Shown: positions 24,482 to 33,508, numbered from the stretch's first letter. The stretch: 64,000 bases of DNA from Shewanella subflava (GCF_025971955.1 NZ_JAPDMX010000025.1:1-64000), one strand, 5' to 3'. Numbers and translations are program-made. Notes: generated by a model from the letters alone, not told the origin.

Positions 24482-26476
24482 ATGTCATTTAAATTGAATC
24501 TTATTACCCTGTCACTGCTGGCGGTATCAACCTCTAGCATGGCGGCTAACTTCGGGGTAGGCCAAGCCAATACTACCGCAGTTGACACCTATAAATATGA
24601 ATGTAAACGCTGCACTAACGTAGCAGGTTATAGCGGTGAAGTGAGTGTCGCTGCTGGCTATAACGATGTCAGCGATGTGGATGCAGGCAATACGTTAGGC
24701 ACAGGTAAGGATGGCGGCATTGGTGCGGTCAGTGGTGATGTTAAATTCCAAGGTGACTCAGGTTATCAAGCGCAAATTCAAGCCCATCAATTAGGTATGG
24801 ATAATGGCTTTGCTCATATCTCTGGTGGTAAAGCAGGCTTGTATGAGTTTAGCCTTGATTATGATGCGATTAAAACCTATCAAGCTGGTGATGTGGAAAG
24901 TCGTTTGTGGCACAACGACGGCATGTTGACGCCATCTGATGCCATCAACACTTTCGACTTAGCTCAACACCGCGAAAAAGTGGCATTAGGTTTTGACTAT
25001 GGCCAAGATTTTTATGGTGCATTTGTGAAATACAGCCAAGAAGACAAAACGGGTCATAAATCAGCAAGTCTGGTGTCGCCTAGTCCGATCAACTTTGGTC
25101 TGCCTATTGATGCCACTACTAAACAGTTTGATGCCGGTATTCACTTCTCTGGCCAAAATTGGCTCACCGAACTGAGCTATTTTGGCAGTGTATATGAAAA
25201 CCACATCGACCACTTAAGCTTGCCTTATGCCAACGATGTCTATTCTGCCGCGCCAGATAACCAAGCCCATCAAGTGTCATTGTCAGGTCAATACAATATC
25301 AATCGCACCTTCATGAACGGTCGAATTGTTACTGGACGTATGATTCAAGATGACAACCTGATTCAAATGACCGGCAACCCGCTACAAAACTGGGATGGTC
25401 AAGTTGATACTCTTGATGGCCGCTTTGCGCTGACCTCTATGCTTACTAATCGTTTACGCTTAGGTGGCAGCATTGATTACAGCAAGCGTGATAATAAAAG
25501 CTCAACCGCTGAATTTGCTCAATACAACTTCAATAGCTTAACCGGCGCCTTTAGACAAAACGTGCCACAAGACATTGAGCGTAATACCTTCAAAGTGAAC
25601 GCGAGTTACCGCATTGCAAGTGGTTACCGTTTGCAAGCTGGTTACGACCGCAAAGAAGTGGAGCGCACCTTCAGTGATCGCGAGCAAACTAATGACGATA
25701 ATTTATGGCTAAAACTCAATGTTCGCGCCTTGGATAAGGTTAACTTTAACCTGAAAGCCGAGCATGCGAATCGCAGCGGCTCTGCCTATGAAGCCAATGA
25801 GCTGACCTCATCTGAAAACAACGCTTTATTACGCAAGTACTACTTAGCTGACCGTACACGCAACGCCGTTGAATTCAAGGTGAACTACACCCCAATCAAC
25901 TGGATGAGCCTAGACATTAGCACCCGTTATGCTCAAGACGAGTATGACCAGACCCAAATTGGCCTGACTGAATCTGAAGATTACGGTTATGACGCTAACC
26001 TTAACATCGCCTTTAATCAGCATGTTGATGGTTATGTATTTGCCGGTCAGCAATGGATTAACTCTAACCAAGCTGGCAGCCAAGGTTTTGCTAGCCCTGA
26101 CTGGGCAGCCGACATTGAAGACGAATTTATCAGCTTAGGCGCAGGTGCAAGCTACAGCGGCTTGATGCAGGACAAGCTTACCTTAGGTATTGATTACTTA
26201 TTTAGTAACTCAATTAGTGACACAAATGTCACCGCCGATAGAACCAATCCGTATGGGGATTATTACTCATACAACCACAGTGCCAGCATGTACGCCGATT
26301 ATGCCTTGAGCGAGCAAATGGCGCTGAAATTAACATACCGCTATGAACGCTATTTCGATACCGATGCAGCCAACGTAGGGGTCAATGATATTCCGGGGAT
26401 GATTACTCTGGGCGATATCAACCATAACTATAACGCACACCAAGTGATGTTGTCGTTTACCTACAAGTTGCGTTAA
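24482..26476 (+). CDS. dmsF: DmsF, outer-membrane beta-barrel (MtrB family)
   Basis: A 664-aa protein. ATG 24482 follows GGAGAG; an ATG at 24467 overlapping the dmsE stop is less likely. It has a signal peptide ending near AA|NFG (20-22), then the N-terminal CxxC pair typical of MtrB proteins (YECKRC, C41 and C44), then many alternating amphipathic strands and a C-terminal strand ending in hydrophobic/aromatic residues (VMLSFTYKLR). It forms the sheath around the DmsE cytochrome for electron passage across the outer membrane. Confidence 0.93.
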   Translation: MSFKLNLITLSLLAVSTSSMAANFGVGQANTTAVDTYKYECKRCTNVAGYSGEVSVAAGYNDVSDVDAGNTLGTGKDGGIGAVSGDVKFQGDSGYQAQIQAHQLGMDNGFAHISGGKAGLYEFSLDYDAIKTYQAGDVESRLWHNDGMLTPSDAINTFDLAQHREKVALGFDYGQDFYGAFVKYSQEDKTGHKSASLVSPSPINFGLPIDATTKQFDAGIHFSGQNWLTELSYFGSVYENHIDHLSLPYANDVYSAAPDNQAHQVSLSGQYNINRTFMNGRIVTGRMIQDDNLIQMTGNPLQNWDGQVDTLDGRFALTSMLTNRLRLGGSIDYSKRDNKSSTAEFAQYNFNSLTGAFRQNVPQDIERNTFKVNASYRIASGYRLQAGYDRKEVERTFSDREQTNDDNLWLKLNVRALDKVNFNLKAEHANRSGSAYEANELTSSENNALLRKYYLADRTRNAVEFKVNYTPINWMSLDISTRYAQDEYDQTQIGLTESEDYGYDANLNIAFNQHVDGYVFAGQQWINSNQAGSQGFASPDWAADIEDEFISLGAGASYSGLMQDKLTLGIDYLFSNSISDTNVTADRTNPYGDYYSYNHSASMYADYALSEQMALKLTYRYERYFDTDAANVGVNDIPGMITLGDINHNYNAHQVMLSFTYKLR

Positions 26477-26508
26477 CACGCATCGTTTTAGTTACTGAGG
26501 ATAAATGA

Positions 26509-28908
26509 ATGGAACGTAGAAGTTTTTTAAAAGCCAGTGCCGCACTAGGCTGTGCAGCAACCATTACCGGCTGTAAAACCAGCTCTGATGAGCCAAATAA
26601 AGTCCCTGAAGTGCCACCTGTAGGGGAGAAGGTTGATTGGTCTTGTTGTACTTGTAACTGTGGACATAACTGTCCGTTAAAAGTTATTACCGTTGATGGA
26701 AAAATCACACGAATTGAAACTGATGATGTTGGTGGTGATGAATTTGGTACTCACCAAGTTAGGGCGTGCCTCAAAGGTCGCTCTTCTCGTAAAAAAGTCT
26801 ACTCACCAGACAGGCTAAATCGTCCAATGAAGCGTGTTGGACCTCGTGGCCATGCAAGTAGTTTCATAGAGTGTTCGTGGGATGAAGCTTTTAATACCAT
26901 TGCTGAAAATTTGCAAAAAGTCTATAACGAAGCCGGACCTTCTGCAGTATACCCCCACTATGGCACAGGCCGACTATACGCTAGATATTCTGGCGGTGAT
27001 TGGCGTTGGGCAGGTCAATGGGGCGCAAAACTTTTATGTGAAATGGGGGGATATTTAAGCCACTATGGAACTTATAGCTCTTCACAACAGTTGGCAGCTA
27101 TGTATTACACGTATGGTACAATCACATCAAGCACATACACTGAAATGTTGCACAGTGATTTAGTTGTTGCATTTGGTTTTAACCCAGCAGAGACACGCAT
27201 GAGTGGTGGTGGTGGAACTTACGACTGGAGTACATGCACCCAAGGCAAAAAAGTTATCATGATTGACCCTCGCTATTCTGATTCTGCATTAGGCAAAGAA
27301 GATAAATGGTTGGCAATCCGTCCAGGTACTGACGCAGCTTTGTGTGAAGCTTTAGCTTACGAGATTATTCGTCAAGGTAAAGCTGATAAGGCATTTCTGG
27401 ATAAATATTGTATTGGTTATGATAGCGACACTTTACCAGCATCTGCTAAACCAAATAGCGATTATAAGTCTCATATCTTAGGGCTTGGCGAAGATGGTAT
27501 AGCTAAAACACCTGAGTGGGCAGCAAAAATTACAGGTATTGCTTCAAATGAAATTGTTGCTTTGGCTCAAGATTTAATGAATGCCTCAACCCCTTTTATA
27601 TGCCAAGGTCTAGGTCCACAACGTCACGCAATTGGCGAGCAAACTGTACGCTCAATTGTCATCTTACCTTTATTACTAGGGAAAATCGGTATTTCTGGAA
27701 CTAATTCAGGTATTTGGCCTAGTCATGGGAGAAGTTCCATAAGTCTCTCACCTAAAGGAGACAATCCATATTCAGGCAGTATTTCATTCTTTACTTGGAG
27801 TGATGCGATTGTACGTGGTGTTGACTTTACGCCTGAAAAAGATGGTCTAAAAGGTGTTGAAAAACTAGATAGTAACATTCGATTTATTTGGAATTATGCT
27901 GGCAATGCATTAATTAACCAACACTCTGATTCATTTGGCACTCATGAAATTTTAGCCAGCAGAGAAGCTGATGAGCTGTTTATTTTAGTGCATGATGTGT
28001 TTATGACACCAAGTGCAAAATACGCAGATATTTTGTTACCTGATTTAACTGATTTAGAGCATACCGATATTAGTGCATTCGGTGGAACTAACCAAGAAAC
28101 AGTTATTCCGATGACCACCTCAGTAAATAGCCCTGTAGATGCAAAAGGTTGCTTTGAAGTGACTTATGAAATTGCTAAACGCTTAGGTCTTGAAGGTGCA
28201 GTGTTTGAAGGTAAGAATTACGACCAATGGCTGGATGAACTATACAAGCGTGACCAAGCGAACAATGCCAAGTTACCTGATTACAAAGATCTTGTTGAGG
28301 GTGGTTTGTATAAAATACCAAATCCAGACTTCAAAAATGTCGCGTTCAGTTCATTTTTTGCGGACCCTGAAGCAAATAAACTCAGCACTCCAAGTGGTAA
28401 AGTAGAGATCTACTCAGAAACACTTGCAGCAATGTCAACTCAATGGGAACTCCCTGAAGGAGATTTAATTCCGGCCATTCCAATGTATCACAAAACATGG
28501 GAGAGCTATGAAGACACCGAAACTCGTGAACAATTTCCATTACAACTAATCGGTCATCATACAAAAAGTCGAACTCACTCAAGCTTTCATAATATCAAAT
28601 GGTTAACTGAAGCTGTTGAAGATGCAGTATGGATAAATCCTAAAGATGCAGCAGAGCGTGGTATTACTGATGGTGCCAAAGTTGAAATTAGTAATGATCG
28701 CGGGAGCGTCATTATTGCTGCAAAAGTTACGCCGTTAATCATGCCAGGCGTAACATCTCTAGCACAAGGAGCTTGGTTAAATAGCGATAATTTATCAACA
28801 AAAGTCGATACTGGCGGTAATGTTAATGCATTAACCAAATACCACCCAACACCGATTGGTAAATGCAATCCACAACATACTAACCTAGTTGAAATCCGTC
28901 TAGCTTAA
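26509..28908 (+). CDS. dmsA: DmsA, molybdopterin DMSO reductase catalytic subunit (lipoprotein-type Tat signal)
   Basis: A 799-aa member of the DMSO reductase family that reduces DMSO to dimethyl sulfide. It has a twin-arginine signal (RRSFLK) that runs into a lipobox-like TITG|C22, so the mature protein may be lipidated and held at the outer membrane, in keeping with extracellular DMSO respiration in Shewanella. A [4Fe-4S] site is formed by the Cys group at 46-55 and C87. The HYGTYSSSQQ segment (185-194) corresponds to the DmsA region whose Ser ligates Mo. The C-terminal molydop-binding domain is present (about 670-795). Start ATG 26509 after GAGGATAA. Confidence 0.94.
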   Translation: MERRSFLKASAALGCAATITGCKTSSDEPNKVPEVPPVGEKVDWSCCTCNCGHNCPLKVITVDGKITRIETDDVGGDEFGTHQVRACLKGRSSRKKVYSPDRLNRPMKRVGPRGHASSFIECSWDEAFNTIAENLQKVYNEAGPSAVYPHYGTGRLYARYSGGDWRWAGQWGAKLLCEMGGYLSHYGTYSSSQQLAAMYYTYGTITSSTYTEMLHSDLVVAFGFNPAETRMSGGGGTYDWSTCTQGKKVIMIDPRYSDSALGKEDKWLAIRPGTDAALCEALAYEIIRQGKADKAFLDKYCIGYDSDTLPASAKPNSDYKSHILGLGEDGIAKTPEWAAKITGIASNEIVALAQDLMNASTPFICQGLGPQRHAIGEQTVRSIVILPLLLGKIGISGTNSGIWPSHGRSSISLSPKGDNPYSGSISFFTWSDAIVRGVDFTPEKDGLKGVEKLDSNIRFIWNYAGNALINQHSDSFGTHEILASREADELFILVHDVFMTPSAKYADILLPDLTDLEHTDISAFGGTNQETVIPMTTSVNSPVDAKGCFEVTYEIAKRLGLEGAVFEGKNYDQWLDELYKRDQANNAKLPDYKDLVEGGLYKIPNPDFKNVAFSSFFADPEANKLSTPSGKVEIYSETLAAMSTQWELPEGDLIPAIPMYHKTWESYEDTETREQFPLQLIGHHTKSRTHSSFHNIKWLTEAVEDAVWINPKDAAERGITDGAKVEISNDRGSVIIAAKVTPLIMPGVTSLAQGAWLNSDNLSTKVDTGGNVNALTKYHPTPIGKCNPQHTNLVEIRLA

Positions 28909-28927
28909 TAAACGGTAACGAGAAGAT

Positions 28928-29557
28928 ATGATGAATAATTATACCCAATATGGTTTTCATATAAACACTGAAAAATGCAGTGGTTGCAAAACATGCCAAA
29001 TTAGTTGTAAAGACAAAAATGATATTGATTTAGGACCTATGCTACGTCGTACCTATAAATACGGCGGTGGCAGCTTTCAAGAAATAGAAGATGGTGTATA
29101 TATTAATGACGTATTTGCCTACTATGTGTCTATTAGTTGTAATCATTGTAATGAACCAGTATGTGTGAAAGCCTGCCCAACAGGAGCCATGCATAAACGG
29201 CGCGAAGATGGCATTGTTGATGTTATGACAGATCTTTGTATTGGATGCTCAAGTTGCGCACGAGCTTGCCCATATGATGCACCTCAGCTAGATACTCAAC
29301 GCAAAGTGATGACCAAATGTGATGGATGTAAAGACCGAATTGCACAGGGTAAAAAACCTTCCTGTGTTGAGTCTTGCCCACAACGCGCATTAGATTTTGA
29401 CAAAATTGAAATCTTGGAAAAAAGATACCCTATGGCTGTTAGAGGTGATGCTAGACCATTACCGAGTAGTAGTATTACAGACCCTAACTTACTTATTACC
29501 GTAAATCGTTACAACGACCGCTCGGACGGTTCAATCCAAAACGAAAACGAAGTGTAA
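28928..29557 (+). CDS. dmsB: DmsB, four-cluster ferredoxin subunit
   Basis: A 209-aa electron-transfer subunit with four [4Fe-4S] cysteine groups: CSGCKTCQISC (C17-C27), CNHCNEPVCVKACP, CIGCSSCARACP and CDGCKDRIAQ...CVESCP. It carries electrons to DmsA. It has no signal peptide and is probably exported with DmsA by hitchhiking through Tat. There is no dmsC-type membrane anchor nearby, as expected for the DmsEF type. Confidence 0.94.
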   Translation: MMNNYTQYGFHINTEKCSGCKTCQISCKDKNDIDLGPMLRRTYKYGGGSFQEIEDGVYINDVFAYYVSISCNHCNEPVCVKACPTGAMHKRREDGIVDVMTDLCIGCSSCARACPYDAPQLDTQRKVMTKCDGCKDRIAQGKKPSCVESCPQRALDFDKIEILEKRYPMAVRGDARPLPSSSITDPNLLITVNRYNDRSDGSIQNENEV

Positions 29558-29570
29558 TCTTAATGAGTTA

Positions 29571-29600
29571 TTAGGCATGGGTGAAGTCACCCATGCCTAA
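29571..29600. promoter_or_regulatory. Strong hairpin between dmsB and dmsG
   Basis: TTAGGCATGGGTG-aagt-CACCCATGCCTAA, a perfect 13-bp stem with a 4-base loop. No T-run follows, so it more likely protects the 3' end of dmsEFAB mRNA or attenuates dmsGH than fully terminates. Confidence 0.7.
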
Positions 29601-29631
29601 AACCACTCAGTTAATAACAACAGAGATTGTA

Positions 29632-30222
29632 ATGAACCAAGCCACTTTTGAAAATTCAGCAGCTATCTGTAATGTACTTTCTTGTATGTTATTCAATACA
29701 CCAACAGAAGCTTTTTACCAACACGTGAATGATGAAATTATCACTAATTGGCCGACTCTTATTTCGCCAACTGACGATATTTGTATAAAAATGAAAAAGG
29801 CGTTGTGTAAACATAGTTTCATTGAACTCAGTAATGATTATAAACAACTTTTCGTTGGACCTGGAGTTAAGTCTGCTTACCCTTGGGGGTCGGTCTATAC
29901 AGATAAAGATCAACTTGTGAATGGACAAAGTTGTATCGAGTTTGAACAATTTTGTCAGCATAACAATATCGATATAAATACGGCTTTTAAACAGCCTCGT
30001 GATCATATTGGACTAATTATCGCTGTGTTGGGTAAGTTAATGACCGAAAAAAAGTCAAAATTGTCTATTATTTTGCTCACTGAACACCTATTGCCTTGGG
30101 TAGATCAGTTTCTAACATGTGTAAAAGTCAATGCAATAACTGAATTTTATAGAGGAGTTGGTGATTTGTTAAAAATTTTAATTTTCGACTTGCAAATCCT
30201 GCTTAATATTAAAGCAAAGTGA
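29632..30222 (+). CDS. dmsG: DmsG, TorD-family chaperone for DmsA
   Basis: A 196-aa TorD/DmsD-like protein. The start is placed at ATG 29632 because the longer frame (GTG 29581) begins within the dmsB-dmsG hairpin. TorD family features: a helical N-terminus with a FNTPTEAFYQ stretch, and the central YKQLFVGPGVKSAYPWGSVY segment, related to the conserved F-x-G-P-x4-P-W-x-S-x-Y region of TorD proteins. It should bind the Tat signal of DmsA and help cofactor insertion before export. Confidence 0.88.
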   Translation: MNQATFENSAAICNVLSCMLFNTPTEAFYQHVNDEIITNWPTLISPTDDICIKMKKALCKHSFIELSNDYKQLFVGPGVKSAYPWGSVYTDKDQLVNGQSCIEFEQFCQHNNIDINTAFKQPRDHIGLIIAVLGKLMTEKKSKLSIILLTEHLLPWVDQFLTCVKVNAITEFYRGVGDLLKILIFDLQILLNIKAK

Positions 30223-30301
30223 AATTTTTAGTTGAGGTGAAACATTTAATTTACTTCTTGAGTATCATCCCAATGCGTTTATATCGCTAGTAGGAAAGCT
30301 A

Positions 30302-30754
30302 ATGAGTGTCATTCGATCAGTCGCCCAACAGTGGAATAAAGCTGACTTTGCCCAGCAATTACAAAAATACTTTGCTGAGGATAAAGCTATTGAGGAATTA
30401 TTTGTCGGTGCTACATCCTGTTCGACAGTGTGTAGCCTCATAGCGGCTATGATCGAATTACCCCCAAAGCCTAAAAATGAACACTACAGTATGGATAAGG
30501 AACAAGTTTTTGATACCTTGTACCAATGCTTTTTATTAATGTTTATTAAGGAGCTAGAACACAATAACCTCACTCAAGCTGAGCAACTTATTATGTCGCT
30601 GGCGGTGCATTATGCTCAAACAATTTGTGATGATAAACAAAATGCCGATTCAATACTGTACGATAAAGCGCAACGAATATTAACCGCTATGGCACGTTTG
30701 TCCTCAGAAAGACAAAAACACCGAAAACAACAATGTAATATGGGCAAGGTTTAG
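30302..30754 (+). CDS. dmsH: DmsH, conserved protein of the dms operon
   Basis: A 150-aa helical, cytoplasmic protein following dmsG with AGGAAAGC before its ATG. The position and size match the last gene of dmsEFABGH in Shewanella, whose function is not established. Two Cys lie in CSTVC near residue 40. I identify it by operon position rather than by motif. Confidence 0.65.
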   Translation: MSVIRSVAQQWNKADFAQQLQKYFAEDKAIEELFVGATSCSTVCSLIAAMIELPPKPKNEHYSMDKEQVFDTLYQCFLLMFIKELEHNNLTQAEQLIMSLAVHYAQTICDDKQNADSILYDKAQRILTAMARLSSERQKHRKQQCNMGKV

Positions 30755-31141
30755 GATAGGGCAGCTCTTTACCAACCAATTAACCTAATGAGCTATTCTG
30801 AACGAAATATCGGGATCAAAGCTGCGCGTCGACGCTTACCCCAATGCTATCTTTCTTATCTTTAACTTCTCCATCAAGATTGGTTTTATTACTCTAGCTA
30901 TGGCATTCACATTACTACAGAGCTTGACTTTATCTTGAGTGTACCTTGTTAACCGGCCTTTGGAAGGTTCAGAAAACTGCATGATCTTTATTTTTAAGCT
31001 ACTGCAAAAGTGATTTTGTATTCAGTTTAATGCTTTGGTTGCAAGATACGTATATGGTTGGTAAGAGTTGAAAATTGGGTGCAACTTTTAAAAATTCGTG
31101 CAGGTGAGTGCATGGTAAGCATCTAAGGTGATACAGACTTA
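30755..31141. other. Gap between dms operon and abiE
   Basis: No gene supported. This is the 3' flank of dmsH followed by the upstream region of the abiE regulatory repeats. Confidence 0.4.
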
Positions 31142-31188
31142 AAAGGTCTACATATTGTTATTTAAAGAGTAACAATATGTAGACCTTT
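31142..31188. promoter_or_regulatory. 19-bp perfect inverted repeat upstream of abiE
   Basis: Arms at 31142-31160 and 31170-31188 are fully complementary (AAAGGTCTACATATTGTTA and its complement) with a 9-base loop. They share AGGTCTACA with the next repeat. AbiEi antitoxins bind inverted repeats in their promoter, so this is either an upstream operator or, because Ts follow, a terminator reusing the same word. Confidence 0.6.
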
Positions 31189-31209
31189 GTCTTTCGCAAG
31201 CTTTGTGTA

Positions 31210-31252
31210 AGGTCTACACTAAGTTACTTATTTGGTAGTTTAGTGTAGACCT
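31210..31252. promoter_or_regulatory. abiE operator, 13-bp inverted repeat at the start codon
   Basis: AGGTCTACACTAA (31210-31222) and TTAGTGTAGACCT (31240-31252) are perfect complements 17 bp apart. The second arm ends one base before the abiEi ATG at 31253, so the mRNA would be leaderless or nearly so, and the bound antitoxin would cover the start. Confidence 0.7.
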
Positions 31253-31783
31253 ATGGCAAAATCTGATGAGTTATTAAAAGCATTAGCTAAAGCGGTGTAC
31301 GCTGGTGGTGGCATTCACAGTGCAACAGAGCTTGCTTTTATGCTAAGTGTGTCTTGTAATCCAGCTTTTAGAAAGTTTCTAGCAGATTGCGTTAAAAAAG
31401 GCCTATTAAGACGTGTGGTAAAAGGCTTCTATGAAAGCGTTATTACACCACCTGAGCCAGATACTGCCATTTATAAAATCATCAAAAAGCTGCGTAGTGG
31501 TGTATTGAACTACATCAGCTTAGAAAGTCAGCTAAGTCATACTGGTGATATTTCACAAGTCTTGATCGACAGAGTCACTATAGTGACTAAAGGCCGTAGT
31601 GGTTGTTTTGATACGCCTTATGGGGTGATCGAATTTACCCACACTAAGAAACCCGTTGAACAAATTGCTCCTAATTTGTACTTTGATTCCAACATCAAAA
31701 TGTATCGCGCGCACAAAGAACAAGCAATTGCAGATCTAAAGCATTGTCAGCGAAATTTACATATGTTGGAGAGCCAAATATGA
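31253..31783 (+). CDS. abiEi: AbiEi family type IV antitoxin, transcriptional autorepressor
   Basis: A 176-aa protein with an N-terminal winged HTH (IHSATELAFMLSVSCNPAFR, then KFLADCVKKGLLRRVVKGFY) and a C-terminal antitoxin domain (LRSGVLNYISLESQLSHTGD, ... GRSGCFDTPYGVIEFTHTKK). It blocks AbiEii action without direct binding and represses its own promoter through the flanking inverted repeats. There is no ribosome binding site before ATG 31253; the operator arm lies there instead, suggesting leaderless translation. The gene pairs with the nucleotidyltransferase 22 bp downstream. Confidence 0.88.
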   Translation: MAKSDELLKALAKAVYAGGGIHSATELAFMLSVSCNPAFRKFLADCVKKGLLRRVVKGFYESVITPPEPDTAIYKIIKKLRSGVLNYISLESQLSHTGDISQVLIDRVTIVTKGRSGCFDTPYGVIEFTHTKKPVEQIAPNLYFDSNIKMYRAHKEQAIADLKHCQRNLHMLESQI

Positions 31784-31805
31784 GGACTCGTGCGGGAGAG
31801 GAAGT

Positions 31806-32690
31806 ATGCTGAAACAACAAATTCGTCAAATCGTCCAGTCAAACCCTGACTATGCAGCAGTGACACCCGTAATTGAAAAAGAGATCTTGCACCATGACAT
31901 TATGGATGTGTTGATTAAACAAGGCGTCATGCAGCGATTAACCTTTATTGGTGGCACATCATTACGTATGTGTTACAGCAGCAGGTTATCGGAAGATCTT
32001 GATTTTAACGGCGGCCATTATTTCAAACCGTCAGAGTTTGATGGGTTAGAGTCCGAAATTCAAACCTATATTCAGAACAAGTACGAAACCGATGTTTGGG
32101 TAAACAAACCCTCTGCCGAGCAGCAAGGGGATACCGTTTCGTGGAAAATTAGTATCGTGAAAGAAGCTAATCGTCCTGACTTGCCACGGCAAAAAATGCA
32201 TATTGACGTCTGTGCTATTCCGTCATTCGATATCGAAAAGCGCCCGCTAATCAATCATTACGATATTGTTGTTCCCACTGAAGGGATCTTGGTTCCGGTA
32301 CAGTCGTTACAAGAAACTTTGGTGGATAAGCTGATCGCGTTAGCGTATAGCGCAAGACGTATCAAGCCTCGTGATATCTGGGATATTGTTTGGATCAAGC
32401 AGCGCGGTATTGATGTATCTAAAACACTGGTTGAAAAGAAGCTCACCGCAAGGCAAAAGCAAGCTGAAGACTTTCGACAGGCACTGTCTGTTTCGTTAGC
32501 TAAGCTAATGTCGGAAGATGAAGTACGCAATGACTTCAATATGGAAATGAGTCGCTTTATTCCTAAAAAAATTAAAGAAAGAACCGTCGATAATCCAGAA
32601 TATTGGGCGTATGTTCAGAGTGAGATAAATGCCATCGCGTCCGAATTACTTAATGATGAAAGGCCAAAAAATCCATTTGATATGGGTTAG
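31806..32690 (+). CDS. abiEii: AbiEii family nucleotidyltransferase toxin
   Basis: A 294-aa member of the AbiEii/DUF1814 nucleotidyltransferases. The signature FIGGTSLRMCYSSRLSEDLD (G-G-T-S...S-x-D-L-D) is complete, followed by LVDKLIALAYSARRIKPRDIWD, in which Lys and Asp match the conserved lower motifs of the family. It acts as a growth-arresting toxin, with related enzymes adding nucleotides to tRNA. Start ATG after AGAGGAAGT. Last gene of the island before its right boundary, a frequent place for stabilising toxin-antitoxin pairs. Confidence 0.9.
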   Translation: MLKQQIRQIVQSNPDYAAVTPVIEKEILHHDIMDVLIKQGVMQRLTFIGGTSLRMCYSSRLSEDLDFNGGHYFKPSEFDGLESEIQTYIQNKYETDVWVNKPSAEQQGDTVSWKISIVKEANRPDLPRQKMHIDVCAIPSFDIEKRPLINHYDIVVPTEGILVPVQSLQETLVDKLIALAYSARRIKPRDIWDIVWIKQRGIDVSKTLVEKKLTARQKQAEDFRQALSVSLAKLMSEDEVRNDFNMEMSRFIPKKIKERTVDNPEYWAYVQSEINAIASELLNDERPKNPFDMG

Positions 32691-32885
32691 TCCTATACCT
32701 TTAAATTCATAAATTTGGTGGCTGTTAACCTCATCGGCATTTTATTTGTCTTTGGTTTATTGGTATCTATTGTGAGTCAATGGCTAAATCAATTTGGTCG
32801 ATTTTGGTATTAGATTATTAAAACCATTAAGTGCCTTTATAGGTGAATTTAACCAATGTTTTTTTACGTGGAACATCTAAAGTTA
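32691..32885. other. Short gap at the right end of the island
   Basis: No gene seen after the abiEii stop. Confidence 0.3.
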
Positions 32886-32912
32886 GTATACTTTTTACAC
32901 CAAAGTTGGTGA
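32886..32912. repeat. 27-bp direct repeat, right copy, flanking dms-abiE
   Basis: Matches 22918-22944 at 25 of 27 positions and keeps the near-palindromic CACCAAAgTTGGTG core. It lies 160 bp inside the right island boundary. Confidence 0.6.
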
Positions 32913-33072
32913 CCAAAAAAGCGATCCATGACCTAAAAAGTGGTTCAAAACGGCTAAAAGTGATACTAAGTGATATGAGTTTGTATTTTATTCAAGTTAT
33001 TGTTAATAAATGAAATATCGTTTTATGTTAAGCTGGTTCATTTGATATCGATTAACAACATTTGGTCTTCTC

Positions 33073-33168
33073 GCGGTCTCCAAAACCGATGGTTGCGGGT
33101 TCGAGTCCTGCCACCCCTGCCAAATTTAGAAGGCCTAGCAAAAATGCTAGGCCTTTGTCTTTTCTAGC
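33073..33168 (+). repeat. Island boundary repeat, right copy, with 50-bp tRNA-Trp fragment
   Basis: 33073-33122 repeats tRNA-Trp from the anticodon arm to CCA and 33123-33168 repeats its terminator; 95 of 96 positions are identical to 1655-1750. The tRNA 5' half is absent, so this is not a functional tRNA but the duplicated attachment site left by integration. Confidence 0.88.
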
Positions 33169-33508
33169 ATTTTTAAATATTTAACTCTCCAGTTCAGTCT
33201 CAATTCATTACACTATAAAAGCTCAATTTTGCAAATGGTGACCAAACCGTGCCCACAACTTTTTTCTGATGCAGATTTATGTTCAGATTCTCCTAATAAG
33301 GTAGTGCGATTTTTTTGGTGTTTTGCTATGAAATTATTTTGGCTAAAACGTACTATAAAATGAATTGATATGGCTTGTTACTGCTAATATCGATACATTT
33401 CCTTTTACTATTTTAGCAATTAACAAATAGTTCAATCGAAATTGAAGTGTTCCATAAGTCATTTGTTCCACCCTCTTCTCATTACTTTATTACTGGTTAT
33501 TGGCTTCT
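33169..33508. pseudogene. Decayed copy of the island left end with WYL-gene scrap
   Basis: 33169-33415 aligns with 1751-2000 over its length (shared stretches TAGTCTCAATTCATTAC-like, AAAAGCTCAATTTTGCAAAT, ACTATAAAATGAATTGATAT) with many substitutions. It then jumps to 33431-33508, which resembles 4298-4371 inside the WYL regulator gene (TTCAATcGAAATTGAAGTGT, then ATTACTTTATTACT). The part corresponding to the methyltransferase-HNH gene is missing. It is the remnant of a second, older related island. Confidence 0.65.

Noticed and set aside
33073..33122. Second tRNA-Trp gene
   Set aside because: Only the part from the anticodon arm to CCA is present; the acceptor 5' strand and D arm are missing, so it is an attachment-site duplicate.
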